Below, in pieces: positions 23,054 through 34,552 of a stretch of 64,000 bases of DNA. This stretch comes from Stygiobacter sp. (GTDB lineage Bacteria > Pseudomonadota > Alphaproteobacteria > Rhodospirillales > Magnetospirillaceae). The first letter of the stretch is position 1. The number at the start of each line of letters is the position of its first letter. The stretch covers positions 1 through 64,000 of the forward strand of contig VBWB01000007.1 of NCBI GenBank assembly GCA_006218045.1, read 5' to 3'. A model generated the notes under the pieces. It saw only the letters and a list, made by a program, of their open reading frames with translations. It was not told the origin of the DNA and ran no database searches. The position numbers and the translations under genes are program-made.

Positions 23054-25027
23054 ATGACGGACAAGACCCCCGCCCGCGAGAAGCCCTGGCTGTTCCGCAC
23101 CTATTCGGGCCACAGCTCGGCGGCGGAATCCAACAAGCTGTTCCGCGCCAATCTGGGCAAGGGCCAGACCGGCCTGTCGGTGGCCTTCGACCTGCCGACC
23201 CAGACCGGCTACGATTCAGACCACGTGCTGGCGCGCGGCGAAGTGGGCAAGGTGGGCGTGCCCATCTGCCATATTGGCGACATGATGACGCTTTTCCAGG
23301 ATATCCCCTTGGAAAAGATGAACACGTCGATGACCATCAACGCCCCCGCCGCCTGGCTGTTGTCGCTTTACATCGCCACCGCCGAGAAGCAGGGCGCGGC
23401 GCGGTCATCCTTGAACGGCACCACCCAGAACGACATCATCAAGGAATATCTGTCGCGCGGCACCTATATCTTCGGGCCGCAGCATTCCTTGCGCCTGACC
23501 AGCGACGTCATCGCCTTCACCTATCGCGAGGTTCCCAAGTGGAACCCCATGAACGTCTGCTCGTACCACCTGCAAGAGGCCGGAGCGACGCCGGAACAGG
23601 AACTGGCCTTCGCCCTGGCCACCGCCATCGCCGTGCTCGATACCGTGCGCCCGGTGGTGCCGCCCGAGGATTTCCCGGTGGTGGTCAGCCGCATCTCGTT
23701 CTTCGTCAATGCCGGCATCCGCTTCGTCACCGAATTGTGCAAGATGCGCTCCTTCACCTATCTGTGGGACGAAATCTGCCGCACCCGCTATGGCATCACC
23801 GACGAGAAGGCGCGGCGCTTCCGTTACGGCGTCCAGGTCAATTCCCTGGGCCTGACCGAGCCGCAGCCGGAAAACAACGTCTATCGCATCTTGCTGGAAA
23901 TGCTGGCGGTGGTGTTGTCCAAGGACGCCCGCGCCCGCGCCGTGCAGTTGCCGGCCTGGAACGAGGCCCTGGGTCTGCCGCGTGAGTGGGACCAGCAATG
24001 GTCGCTGCGCCTGCAACAGATCGTCGCCTATGAAACCGATCTGCTGGAATTCGGCGACATCTTCAACGGCTCGACCGAGATCCAGCGCAAGGTCGACGAG
24101 TTGATGGCCGGCGCCCGCGAGGAACTCAAGCGTATCGACGACATGGGCGGCGCCGTTTCGGCGGTGGAATCCAGCTACATGAAGCAGAAGCTGGTGGAAG
24201 CCAATGCGCGCCGCATCGCCGGCATCGAATCGGGCGAACAGATCGTCGTCGGCGTCAACAAGTGGACGGAAACCGAGCCCAGCCCGCTGACCGGCGGTGA
24301 CGGCTCGATCCTGACCGTCGATCCGAAGGTCGAGGCCGAACAGGTCGAACGGCTGAAGGCGTTCAAGGCCAGCCGCGACCAAGGCGCGGTGGACGCTGCC
24401 CTGGCCGGCTTGCGCGCCGCCGCCCAAGACGGCCGCAACGTCATGGAGCCCAGCATCACCGCCGCCCATGCCGGCGTCACCACCGGCGAATGGGCGCAGA
24501 CCCTGCGCGAAGTGTTCGGCGAATACCGGGCGCCGACCGGGGTTTCCCGCGCTTCCGCCAACACCAAGGGCGAGAAGATCGTCGACGTGCGGGCCAAGGT
24601 GGAGATCGTGTCGGCCAAGTTGGGCCGCCGGATCAAGATGCTGGTGGGCAAGCCCGGCCTGGACGGCCATTCCAACGGCGCCGAACAGATCGCCGTGCGT
24701 GCCCGCGACGCCGGCATGGAAGTGGTCTATGAAGGCATCCGCCTGACCCCGGCCCAGATCGTCAACGCCGCCTTGGAAGAAGGCGTGCACGTGGTCGGGC
24801 TGTCCATCCTGTCGGGTAGCCATATCCCGCTGGTGACCGAAGTGCTGGAACGCATGAAGGCCGCCGGCATCGGCGATATCCCGGTGGTGGCCGGCGGCAT
24901 CATCCCGCCGGAAGACGAAAAGATCCTGCTGGCGGCGGGCTGCGCCCGCATCTACACGCCCAAGGATTACGACATCACCACCATCATGGGCGATATCGTC
25001 GATCTGATCGGCGCCCGCGCGGCGTGA
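23054..25027 (+). CDS. ecm: Ethylmalonyl-CoA mutase (B12-dependent)
   Basis: A 657-residue single-chain mutase turning (2R)-ethylmalonyl-CoA into methylsuccinyl-CoA. The substrate barrel contains GKGQTGLSVAFDLPTQTGYD and MSTMTINAPA-like NTSMTINAPAAWLLSLY, RISFFVNAGIRFVTELCKMR and GDIFNGSTEIQRKVDELM. The C-terminal B12 domain (about 525-650) has DGHSNG with His539 as lower cobalt ligand, then GLSILSGSHIPLV and VVAGGIIPPEDE. Context with ccr and mcd separates it from methylmalonyl-CoA mutase. It needs adenosylcobalamin and probably the MeaB chaperone encoded at 56.9 kb. A ribosome binding site AGGAAGG precedes the ATG. Confidence 0.94.
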   Translation: MTDKTPAREKPWLFRTYSGHSSAAESNKLFRANLGKGQTGLSVAFDLPTQTGYDSDHVLARGEVGKVGVPICHIGDMMTLFQDIPLEKMNTSMTINAPAAWLLSLYIATAEKQGAARSSLNGTTQNDIIKEYLSRGTYIFGPQHSLRLTSDVIAFTYREVPKWNPMNVCSYHLQEAGATPEQELAFALATAIAVLDTVRPVVPPEDFPVVVSRISFFVNAGIRFVTELCKMRSFTYLWDEICRTRYGITDEKARRFRYGVQVNSLGLTEPQPENNVYRILLEMLAVVLSKDARARAVQLPAWNEALGLPREWDQQWSLRLQQIVAYETDLLEFGDIFNGSTEIQRKVDELMAGAREELKRIDDMGGAVSAVESSYMKQKLVEANARRIAGIESGEQIVVGVNKWTETEPSPLTGGDGSILTVDPKVEAEQVERLKAFKASRDQGAVDAALAGLRAAAQDGRNVMEPSITAAHAGVTTGEWAQTLREVFGEYRAPTGVSRASANTKGEKIVDVRAKVEIVSAKLGRRIKMLVGKPGLDGHSNGAEQIAVRARDAGMEVVYEGIRLTPAQIVNAALEEGVHVVGLSILSGSHIPLVTEVLERMKAAGIGDIPVVAGGIIPPEDEKILLAAGCARIYTPKDYDITTIMGDIVDLIGARAA

Positions 25028-25034
25028 ACTTAAT

Positions 25035-25349
25035 GCCGTCATGGCCGGGCTTGACCCACTTCTGTCCGGTTTAATTCTCCCTCGGGGTGTTGAGCCGCTG
25101 ACGCCGCGCGGATTTCGCCGCCCGAGATGTTGTCAGGGACATGGAAGCGGAAGCGCTCTGTGGCTTCCCTTCCAAGAAAAGGCGACACGAATGAACACAA
25201 ATGAACACGAAGTTCGGTGAGCTGATTTTATTCGTGTTTATTTGTGTTCATTCGTGTCGCCCCACTCTGTTGATCTCGATAATTCTTCCGCCATCGGTGC
25301 AGTTCGTCGCTAAACCGGACAGAAGTGGGTCAAGTCCACACATGACGGC
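25035..25349. mobile_element. MITE-like element with nested inverted repeats
   Basis: The outer arms include a perfect 24-bp repeat (25050-25073 and 25311-25334, CTTGACCCACTTCTGTCCGG and TTTA at the inner end) flanked by a further 9-bp pair (GCCGTCATG 25035-25043; CATGACGGC 25341-25349). Inside is a second 31-bp inverted repeat with one mismatch (25181-25211, 25231-25261) made of ACACGAATGAACACAAATG-like sequence. No transposase frame exists, so it is a non-autonomous or decayed element filling the ecm-metH convergent gap. No clear target duplication was found. Confidence 0.7.
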
Positions 25350-25369
25350 CTATTTCTGTGTGGGTCGTG

Positions 25370-28846
<3,477 letters not shown>

Positions 28847-28892
28847 GATCATTTCCTCGTCGGCACCCACATGGTGCCCAAAGCTGGATTAA

Positions 28893-28991
28893 CCACAGAG
28901 ACGCAGAGGCACAGAGAGGTTTTCCAAACGGCGCCGACAGCGTGTCATGTTGCCGCGAACACCATATCTCTGTGCCTCTGTGTCTCTGTGG
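28893..28991. repeat. 25-bp inverted repeat between metF and metH
   Basis: CCACAGAGACGCAGAGGCAC and AGAGA (28893-28917) pair with 28967-28991 with one mismatch across a 49-base loop. The CCACAGAGACACAGAGG theme is a common dispersed bacterial intergenic repeat. It fills nearly the whole metF-metH gap and could affect read-through. Confidence 0.75.
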
Positions 28992-29000
28992 TGGATTATT

Positions 29001-29882
29001 TTACTCGGCCTTCGGCCGAACCCCCAGGATATGCGAGATCGCATAAGCCAGATCGGCGCGGTTCAGCGTATAGAAATGGAAATCGGTGACGCCGTCGGCG
29101 GCCAGCGCCCGGCATTGTTCGGCGGCGACGGTGGCGGCGACCAGACGGCGGGTTTCCGGGTCGTTGTCCAGACCTTCAAACAATTTGGCCATCCACCCGG
29201 GCACCGAGGCGCCGCAGGCGGCGGAAAACTTCTGCACCTGGGCGAAATTGGTCACCGGCAGGATGCCGGGCAGCACGGGAACGGTGATGCCGGCGGCGCG
29301 CACCCGGTCCATGAAGCGGCGATAGACATCGACGTCGAAGAAATACTGGCTGATCGCCCGCGTCGCTCCGGCGTCGATCTTGCGCTTAAGATTGTCCAGA
29401 TCGAAGGCAGGATTGGGAGCGTCGGGATGCATTTCCGGGTAGGCGGCGACCGAAATCTCGAAATCGTTGATACGCTTCAGGCCCTTGACCAGATCGACGG
29501 CATAGGCATAGCCGCCGGGGGTGGGCTGATAGGCGCCCGAGCCTTCCGGCGCGTCGCCGCGAAGCGCGACGATGTGGCGGATGCCCTCATCCCAATAACG
29601 CCGGGCGATGTCATCGACCTCGCCTTGGGAATGGCCGACGCAGGTCAGGTGGGCGGCAGGCTTCAGCGAGCTTTCACGGGCGATGCGGACCACGGTGTCG
29701 TGGGTGCGCTCGCGCGTGGTGCCGCCGGCACCATAGGTCACCGAGACGAAGCTGGGGGCCAAAGGCTCCAGGCGCTTGACGCATTCCCACAGGGTTTCCT
29801 GCATCTTTTCCGTCTTCGGCGGGAAGAATTCAAAGGAAACACTGACCGGCTTGGCCGAGGCGGCGGCGATGGGAAGGTTCAC
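29001..29882 (-). CDS. metF: Methylenetetrahydrofolate reductase
   Basis: A 293-residue FAD enzyme making the methyl-THF used by MetH. SVSFEFFPPKTEKMQETLWE at the N-terminus, FVSVTYGAGGTTRERT, AHLTCVGHSQGEVDDI, HIVALRGDAPEG and SQYFFDVDVYRRFMDRV are classic MetF blocks. The start is the GTG at 29882, with AGGAG 7 bases before it; it overlaps the stop of the ArsR-methyltransferase gene (GTGA), so the two are translationally coupled. metH follows 154 bp on. Regulation by the coupled ArsR-type protein is likely. Confidence 0.95.
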   Translation of the reverse strand: MNLPIAAASAKPVSVSFEFFPPKTEKMQETLWECVKRLEPLAPSFVSVTYGAGGTTRERTHDTVVRIARESSLKPAAHLTCVGHSQGEVDDIARRYWDEGIRHIVALRGDAPEGSGAYQPTPGGYAYAVDLVKGLKRINDFEISVAAYPEMHPDAPNPAFDLDNLKRKIDAGATRAISQYFFDVDVYRRFMDRVRAAGITVPVLPGILPVTNFAQVQKFSAACGASVPGWMAKLFEGLDNDPETRRLVAATVAAEQCRALAADGVTDFHFYTLNRADLAYAISHILGVRPKAE

Positions 29883-30823
29883 GAATGGTCTCCTGTCGGT
29901 TTCTTTTCGGCGCTCCACAGCACCACAGTCAAGGGCTTGCCCGGCAGACGCACCGGCGGGCGGGGCCGCAACCCGGCGACGGACAGCCACTGCCCGACCT
30001 CGGCATCGCTGAAGCCAAGGCGGCGGTGGGCATGCTGATCGCGCAACGCTTCTTGCTCGTGCGGGGCGAAATCGACGACCAGCAGCACGCCGCCGGGACG
30101 CAGGATGCGGGCGGCCTCGGCCACCACGGCGGCCGGATCGGCGGCATAATGCAGCACCTGATGAATGGTGACCACATCCGCCGATGCCGCCGTCAACGGC
30201 ACCTGGGTAATATCGCCCTGACGCACCATGCAATGGCGCAGATCGGCGCGCTCCAGATTGGCCCGGGCCACCGCCAGCATCTCACGCGACAGATCGATGC
30301 CGATGCCGCGTTCCGCATGCGGGGCCAGCACTTCCAGCACCCGTCCGGTGCCGGTGCCCAGATCCACCAGATCACCGATCCGGCGCCCCTGAAGCGCCGT
30401 GACCAAGGCCCGTTCGACCTCGCTGTCATCCACATGCAGCGACCGCAACTGGTCCCAGCGCCCGGCATTCTCGGTGAAATAATCCTGAGCGCGGGCGGCG
30501 CGGGCGGCGCGGATGGCGTCCAGACGCGATTGATCCAGGGCGAGCATGGCGTCATCGGCGGGCAGCATGGACAGCAGACGGCGGGCCAGATCGGCCCCCG
30601 CCCCCTTGGCGGCGACCCGATAAAACACCCAAGCCCCCTCGGGAAAGCGGTCCAGCAGGCCGGATTCGCACATCAGTTTGAGGTGACGCGATACCCGGGG
30701 CTGGCTTTGCCCCAGGATATGCGTCAACTCCGACACCGTCAGGTCGCCATGGCCAAGCAGCCGCAGCAGACGCAAACGCGTCGGCTCCGCCGCTGCCCGC
30801 AATGCCGCCAGGATGTCGTCCAC
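29879..30823 (-). CDS. ArsR-family regulator fused to a SAM-dependent methyltransferase
   Basis: A 314-residue two-domain protein. An ArsR winged helix (about 1-90: ALRAAAEPTRLRLLRLLGHG, TVSELTHILGQSQPRVSRHL, GAWVFYRVA) is followed by a class I methyltransferase with IGDLVDLGTGTGRVLEVLAP, a SAM-binding acidic residue in GIGIDLSREML, and ILRPGGVLLVVDFAPHE. GTG 30823 fits the family start (DDILAALRAAAEP) with GGAGGG 4 bases before it; longer starts add unmatched sequence. The coupling to metF and closeness to metH suggest a regulator of methionine/SAM metabolism that may read SAM or SAH in its C-terminal domain. Confidence 0.9.
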   Translation of the reverse strand: MDDILAALRAAAEPTRLRLLRLLGHGDLTVSELTHILGQSQPRVSRHLKLMCESGLLDRFPEGAWVFYRVAAKGAGADLARRLLSMLPADDAMLALDQSRLDAIRAARAARAQDYFTENAGRWDQLRSLHVDDSEVERALVTALQGRRIGDLVDLGTGTGRVLEVLAPHAERGIGIDLSREMLAVARANLERADLRHCMVRQGDITQVPLTAASADVVTIHQVLHYAADPAAVVAEAARILRPGGVLLVVDFAPHEQEALRDQHAHRRLGFSDAEVGQWLSVAGLRPRPPVRLPGKPLTVVLWSAEKKPTGDHS

Positions 30824-30848
30824 GTCGCCCTCCGCCAATCTCCAGAAA

Positions 30849-30868
30849 CATATAAACATATCTTTATG
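30849..30868. promoter_or_regulatory. Candidate ArsR/SahR-type operator
   Basis: CATATAAACATATCTTTATG is an AT-rich interrupted palindrome (CATAAA / TTTATATG halves on the minus strand) 26-45 bases before the start of the ArsR-methyltransferase gene. It stands out in the GC-rich surroundings and suggests autoregulation of the metF operon. Confidence 0.45.
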
Positions 30869-31078
30869 CGTTATGGAAGGCGGAATCCAATCCCACCTGC
30901 GACCCGGTGTGTCATTCATGCAACATTGCGGCATGACGAAAAAATCTTCGAGTTTGTGCCCACTGGTGTTTCCCGTTCGACTGTGTTACCTCCAATGGTG
31001 CAAGGAAGCCGCACCTGCGGAGTCTTGTCGTCTGGTGATCCGGGCGTTCCGGATTAGTCTTGAGGTCTAGAAAGCAGG

Positions 31079-31840
31079 ATGCCAGCCTTCATGCCCCGCT
31101 CCCTCGTCGCTCGCTTCGCCGCGCCCCTTCTCGCCGCCGCCCTGCTTGCCGGCTGCGCCACGCCGCCGCCCGCCGACGACAAGGAGGCGATGATCGAGTG
31201 GGATCAGAACAACGACCCGCTCGAGCCCATGAACCGGGCCATCTTCGGCTTCAACGAGGCGATCGACAAGGCGCTGCTGAAGCCGGTGGCCCAGGGTTAT
31301 CGCGCCGTCATGCCGCAATACGGCAAGGACCGTGTCCGCGACTTCATCCGCAATCTGCGTGCGCCGGTGATTTTCTTTAACGACGTCCTGCAAGGCGAGC
31401 CCGACCGCGCCATGCAGACGCTGATGCGCTTCGCCTTCAACACCGGCTTCGGCATCGGCGGCCTGATCGATGTGGCCGAGCCCGGCGGCATCCCCTATCA
31501 CGACGAGGATTTCGGCCAGACCTTTGCCGTTTGGGGCATCGGTGAAGGCCCGTATCTGGTTCTGCCGATCCTGGGGCCGTCCAATCCCCGCGATGGTGTC
31601 GGCATCGCCACCGAATGGCTGGTCGATCCGTTCAACCTGTATATGGATCACATCGACCGTTCCTGGCCTGTGTGGACCCGTGCCGGAATCGCTGGCCTGG
31701 AAAAGCGTGAACGCCTGCTGGACCCGCTGGATGAGATCGAGCGCTCGTCGCTGGATTACTACGCGGCCCTGCGTTCGACCTATCGCCAGAACCGCGATGC
31801 CGAAGTCAAGAACGCCCTCAATCCCACGGGACTGCGCTGA
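31079..31840 (+). CDS. mlaA: MlaA/VacJ-family outer-membrane lipoprotein
   Basis: A 253-residue lipoprotein: signal peptide ending in lipobox LLAGC, then DPLEPMNRAIFGFNEAIDKAL, the VacJ signature. PVAQGYRAVMPQYGKDRVRDF and NTGFGIGGLIDVAEPGGIPYH, broken normally, and DFGQTFAVWGIGEGPYLVLP are further hallmarks. MlaA sits in the outer membrane and removes phospholipids from the outer leaflet, passing them to MlaC. mlaC follows after two bases, so the two are co-translated. The mlaDEF importer genes are not nearby. Confidence 0.93.
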   Translation: MPAFMPRSLVARFAAPLLAAALLAGCATPPPADDKEAMIEWDQNNDPLEPMNRAIFGFNEAIDKALLKPVAQGYRAVMPQYGKDRVRDFIRNLRAPVIFFNDVLQGEPDRAMQTLMRFAFNTGFGIGGLIDVAEPGGIPYHDEDFGQTFAVWGIGEGPYLVLPILGPSNPRDGVGIATEWLVDPFNLYMDHIDRSWPVWTRAGIAGLEKRERLLDPLDEIERSSLDYYAALRSTYRQNRDAEVKNALNPTGLR

Positions 31841-31842
31841 TC

Positions 31843-32463
31843 ATGCTGAACCGTCGGACCTTGTTGCTGAGCGCGGCGGCGACCGTCGCCTGCCTGCGCA
31901 CCCCCGCCGCGCTTATGGCCGCCGATGTCAGCGCACGCTCCTTCATCCAAGGCTTGGCCGACACCGCCATGAACACGGTGGCGGTCAAGGATTTGTCCGA
32001 TGCCGAGCGGGCGCAGCGTTTCCGCAGCCTGTTCGTCAACACCTTCGATCTGCCGGAAATCAGCAAGTTGGTGCTGGGGCGCTACTGGCGTCCGGCGACG
32101 TCTGAGCAGCGCGGCGAATTCCAGAAGCTGTTCGAGGACATCCAGGTCTATACCTGGACCCGGCGCTTCAAGGAATATTCCGGAGAAACCCTGGATATTT
32201 TCGGCGTCGAGGCCGATGCCAGCGGCGATTCGCTGGTGGTTTCGCAAATCCGCCGCCACAATCTGGCCCCGGTCAACGTGTCGTGGCGGGTGCGCAAGGA
32301 CGGCGAGATTTTCCGCGTTGTCGATATTATCGTCGAGGGCGCCTCGATGATCGTCACCTATCGCTCGGATTACAGCGGCGTGTTGTCGAGTCAGGGCGGC
32401 AAGCTGGACAGCCTGCTGGCGGTGATGCGGCAAAAAGCCGATCAGCTCAAGACCACATCCTGA
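31843..32463 (+). CDS. mlaC: MlaC-family periplasmic phospholipid carrier
   Basis: A 206-residue exported protein with an NRRTLLLSAAATVAC signal, Arg-Arg style and possibly Tat-dependent. The Tol_Tol_Ttg2 domain follows: ARSFIQGLADTAMNTVAVK, RFRSLFVNTFDLPEISKLVL, GRYWRPATSEQRGEFQKLFE and FRVVDIIVEGASMIVTYRSD. MlaC carries phospholipid between MlaA and the MlaFEDB importer. It begins two bases after mlaA. Confidence 0.93.
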   Translation: MLNRRTLLLSAAATVACLRTPAALMAADVSARSFIQGLADTAMNTVAVKDLSDAERAQRFRSLFVNTFDLPEISKLVLGRYWRPATSEQRGEFQKLFEDIQVYTWTRRFKEYSGETLDIFGVEADASGDSLVVSQIRRHNLAPVNVSWRVRKDGEIFRVVDIIVEGASMIVTYRSDYSGVLSSQGGKLDSLLAVMRQKADQLKTTS

Positions 32464-32503
32464 CCATCTTGGTGTTGTCCGAACCGCGCCGCGCTTCGCG
32501 CCG

Positions 32504-32851
32504 TCAGTATCCGTAGGGACGATCGCCCCACAGCAGCGTGGCGACGTGGCGGCTGACCATCTTCATCAGGTCATAGGACGGACGAACGAACTGCACCGCC
32601 ACCCAATTGGGGGTGATGGCACGAATGTCCGCCTTGCCCTTGGCCTTGCGCATATCGGGAAAGTGGGATGAAGCCATCTCGAATTCCAGCACCTCGCCCT
32701 TCCAGGTGCGGCGACCGGGTGGCAATGGAAACTTCATGCCGCCGATGGAAATATCGAGCACCTCGATATCGGCACCTTCGACGCGGATGACCAGTCCAGT
32801 TCCGGGGTGACGATCATCGAAACGGCGGTCATTGCTGGTCTTCTTGATCAT
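32504..32851 (-). CDS. PilZ-domain protein
   Basis: A 115-residue protein whose conserved core has the PilZ c-di-GMP motifs: RRFDDR (RxxxR type) near residue 10 and DISIGGMKF (DxSxxG) near residue 41. The C-terminal half (ADIRAITPNWVAVQFVRPSY) continues the barrel. The frame stays open upstream through the antisense of tRNA-Ala, but that part is not real coding; ATG 32851 is the only in-frame ATG near the domain. It likely binds c-di-GMP; its target is unknown. A diguanylate cyclase is encoded at 46-48 kb. Confidence 0.82.
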   Translation of the reverse strand: MIKKTSNDRRFDDRHPGTGLVIRVEGADIEVLDISIGGMKFPLPPGRRTWKGEVLEFEMASSHFPDMRKAKGKADIRAITPNWVAVQFVRPSYDLMKMVSRHVATLLWGDRPYGY

Positions 32852-32983
32852 CTGGAAATTCCAATCGTCCCCGGTATGGTAGAGGATATTAACTTGGCCG
32901 AAGGCTTCGCGCCACCACCGATGCAGGATGCTGACGCCACCCTTGACAGCCCTTCGCCCATCCCCTAATTTCCCCACCTCGTT

Positions 32984-33059
32984 GGGGCCGTAGCTCAGAT
33001 GGGAGAGCGCCGCAATCGCACTGCGGAGGTCAGGGGTTCGATTCCCCTCGGCTCCACCA
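32984..33059 (+). tRNA. tRNA-Ala (anticodon CGC)
   Basis: A complete 76-base cloverleaf with encoded CCA: acceptor GGGGCCG/CGGCTCC, D-arm with TAGCTCAGATGGGAGAGC, anticodon stem CCGCA/TGCGG around ATCGCAC with anticodon CGC, and T-arm AGGGGTTCGATTCCCCT. It reads GCG alanine codons. It lies between the PilZ gene and the T1SS operon. Confidence 0.96.
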
Positions 33060-33271
33060 AGCCCTTTCCGAAAGCCCGGCCAAGTGCCGGGTTTTCGTGC
33101 TTTTGGTGGAAACCCCAGGAAATCCAACGCGCCGCCCTCAGCCTTGTCTTCCTTCCCGTCATGTTCAGCTATGGGCGCGATTTTGAAGAGCGGCTGCGGC
33201 CGAAGGCAAAGCGGATCATTCCATAAGGAAGAACCTCCATCACGGCGGCGCCAAGCTCCGCCACGGCAGTA

Positions 33272-34552
33272 TCAGCGTTCCTGCAAGGTCTTGTCGGCAT
33301 AGCCCAGGAACGGGGTCAGCAGATAATCCAGCACCGAGCGTGTGCCGGTGATGATGCTGATGTCCACCTGGACGCCGGGATAAAGCTGATAACGCTGGCC
33401 GGCGCTGGCGAAGTGGTCGGCGGCGGTTTCCACCCGGACCCGGTAATAGGCGCCCTTGTCCTGGCTGACCAGGGTATCGGGGCTGATGTGGATGACGGTG
33501 CCGCCCATACTGCCGAAACGGTTAGATTCCGCCGATGACAGGCTGATCCTGGTCGGCTGGCCGACGCTCACATGGCCCACTTCGTAGACCGGCAACCGGC
33601 CCTCGACGATCAGGCGGTCGTCGGCGGGGACGATGTCCACCACCGTCTTGCCCGGCTGGATGACGCCGCCTTGGGTGACCACGTGCAGGGTCTTGACGAA
33701 GCCATCCACCGGCGAGCGCAACACCGTGCGGCTTTGGTTGTCGGATAGTCGGCGGCTGCGTTGCTGCAACTCGTCGTGTTCGCGCAAGGCGGCGGCCAGT
33801 TGTTCCTTGACCTCCTGCTCGTGGGCGTGGCGGATGCCGTTGATCTGCGAGCGCGCTTCCTCGATGGCCAATTCGCCCCGGCGCACGGCGATGGCGTCTT
33901 CGTCCATGCGTGAGCGCAGGTTGGATTGATCGCGCAGCAGGGCCAGGTGGTTGTAACGGTTGGTCAGGTTGTCGCGCAAAAGATCGTTGCTGATGCGCAC
34001 CTGTTCGTCGATCAGTCCCAGGGAGTTGCGGGTGTTGCGCAGCCGGGCCGAGATTTCCGCCACCGCCTGTTCCCGCTGGCCGATGGCCTTCTGCTGGCTG
34101 GCGATGGCCGATTGGTAATTGTCGCGGCGCGAGCGGAACAGGGCCTGGGTGCGCTGGCTTTCCGCCGGATGATCGCGCAGCAGGTCGGGCGGCAAGGTCA
34201 GATCACCGGCCCCGCCGGCGGCTTCCGCCTGCAGGCGGGCGACGTCCAGGGCCAGGGCGGTCAGGCGCACGGCCAATTCGTCCACCTGGGCGTCCGAGCT
34301 GATGGATTGCAGGGCCAGCAACGGCTGGTCGGCGGCCACCCTTTGGCCTTCGCGCACCAGGATCTCGGCGACGATGCCGCCTTCCAGATGCTGTACGCTC
34401 TTGACCTGCGACGACGGGATCACCTCGCCCGTCGCATGGGCGACGATGTCGATGCGGCCCAGCGCCGACCACAGGGTCAGCCCGGCCAGCAGCAGCGTCG
34501 CCGTGTACAGGAACAGGCGTTCGCCGCCCAGGCGCAGCAGCCGCTCAAGCAT
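33272..34552 (-). CDS. HlyD-family type I secretion membrane fusion protein
   Basis: A 426-residue adaptor. One N-terminal membrane helix (LFLYTATLLLAGLTLWSALG) is followed by a biotinyl-lipoyl-like half (VIPSSQVKSVQHLEGGIVAEI and ILVREGQRV), a long coiled-coil hairpin (about 100-280) and the second lipoyl half (RSPVDGFVKTLHVVTQGGVI). The C-terminal beta-barrel has GQPTRISLSSAE and the HlyD tail YPGVQVDISIITGTRSVLDYL. It links the ABC transporter to TolC across the periplasm. It overlaps the ABC gene by 8 bases and ends the operon. Confidence 0.93.
   Translation of the reverse strand: MLERLLRLGGERLFLYTATLLLAGLTLWSALGRIDIVAHATGEVIPSSQVKSVQHLEGGIVAEILVREGQRVAADQPLLALQSISSDAQVDELAVRLTALALDVARLQAEAAGGAGDLTLPPDLLRDHPAESQRTQALFRSRRDNYQSAIASQQKAIGQREQAVAEISARLRNTRNSLGLIDEQVRISNDLLRDNLTNRYNHLALLRDQSNLRSRMDEDAIAVRRGELAIEEARSQINGIRHAHEQEVKEQLAAALREHDELQQRSRRLSDNQSRTVLRSPVDGFVKTLHVVTQGGVIQPGKTVVDIVPADDRLIVEGRLPVYEVGHVSVGQPTRISLSSAESNRFGSMGGTVIHISPDTLVSQDKGAYYRVRVETAADHFASAGQRYQLYPGVQVDISIITGTRSVLDYLLTPFLGYADKTLQER

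Noticed and set aside
28847-28892. Cobalamin or SAM riboswitch before metH
   Set aside because: The leader is short and mostly filled by a palindromic repeat; no B12 box or SAM-riboswitch core was recognisable by eye.
32852-33127. Upstream extension of the PilZ frame through the complement of tRNA-Ala
   Set aside because: The residues (GNRTPDLRSAIAALSHLS) are the well-known translation artefact of a tRNA antisense; the tRNA is certain and the PilZ domain begins only at 32851.
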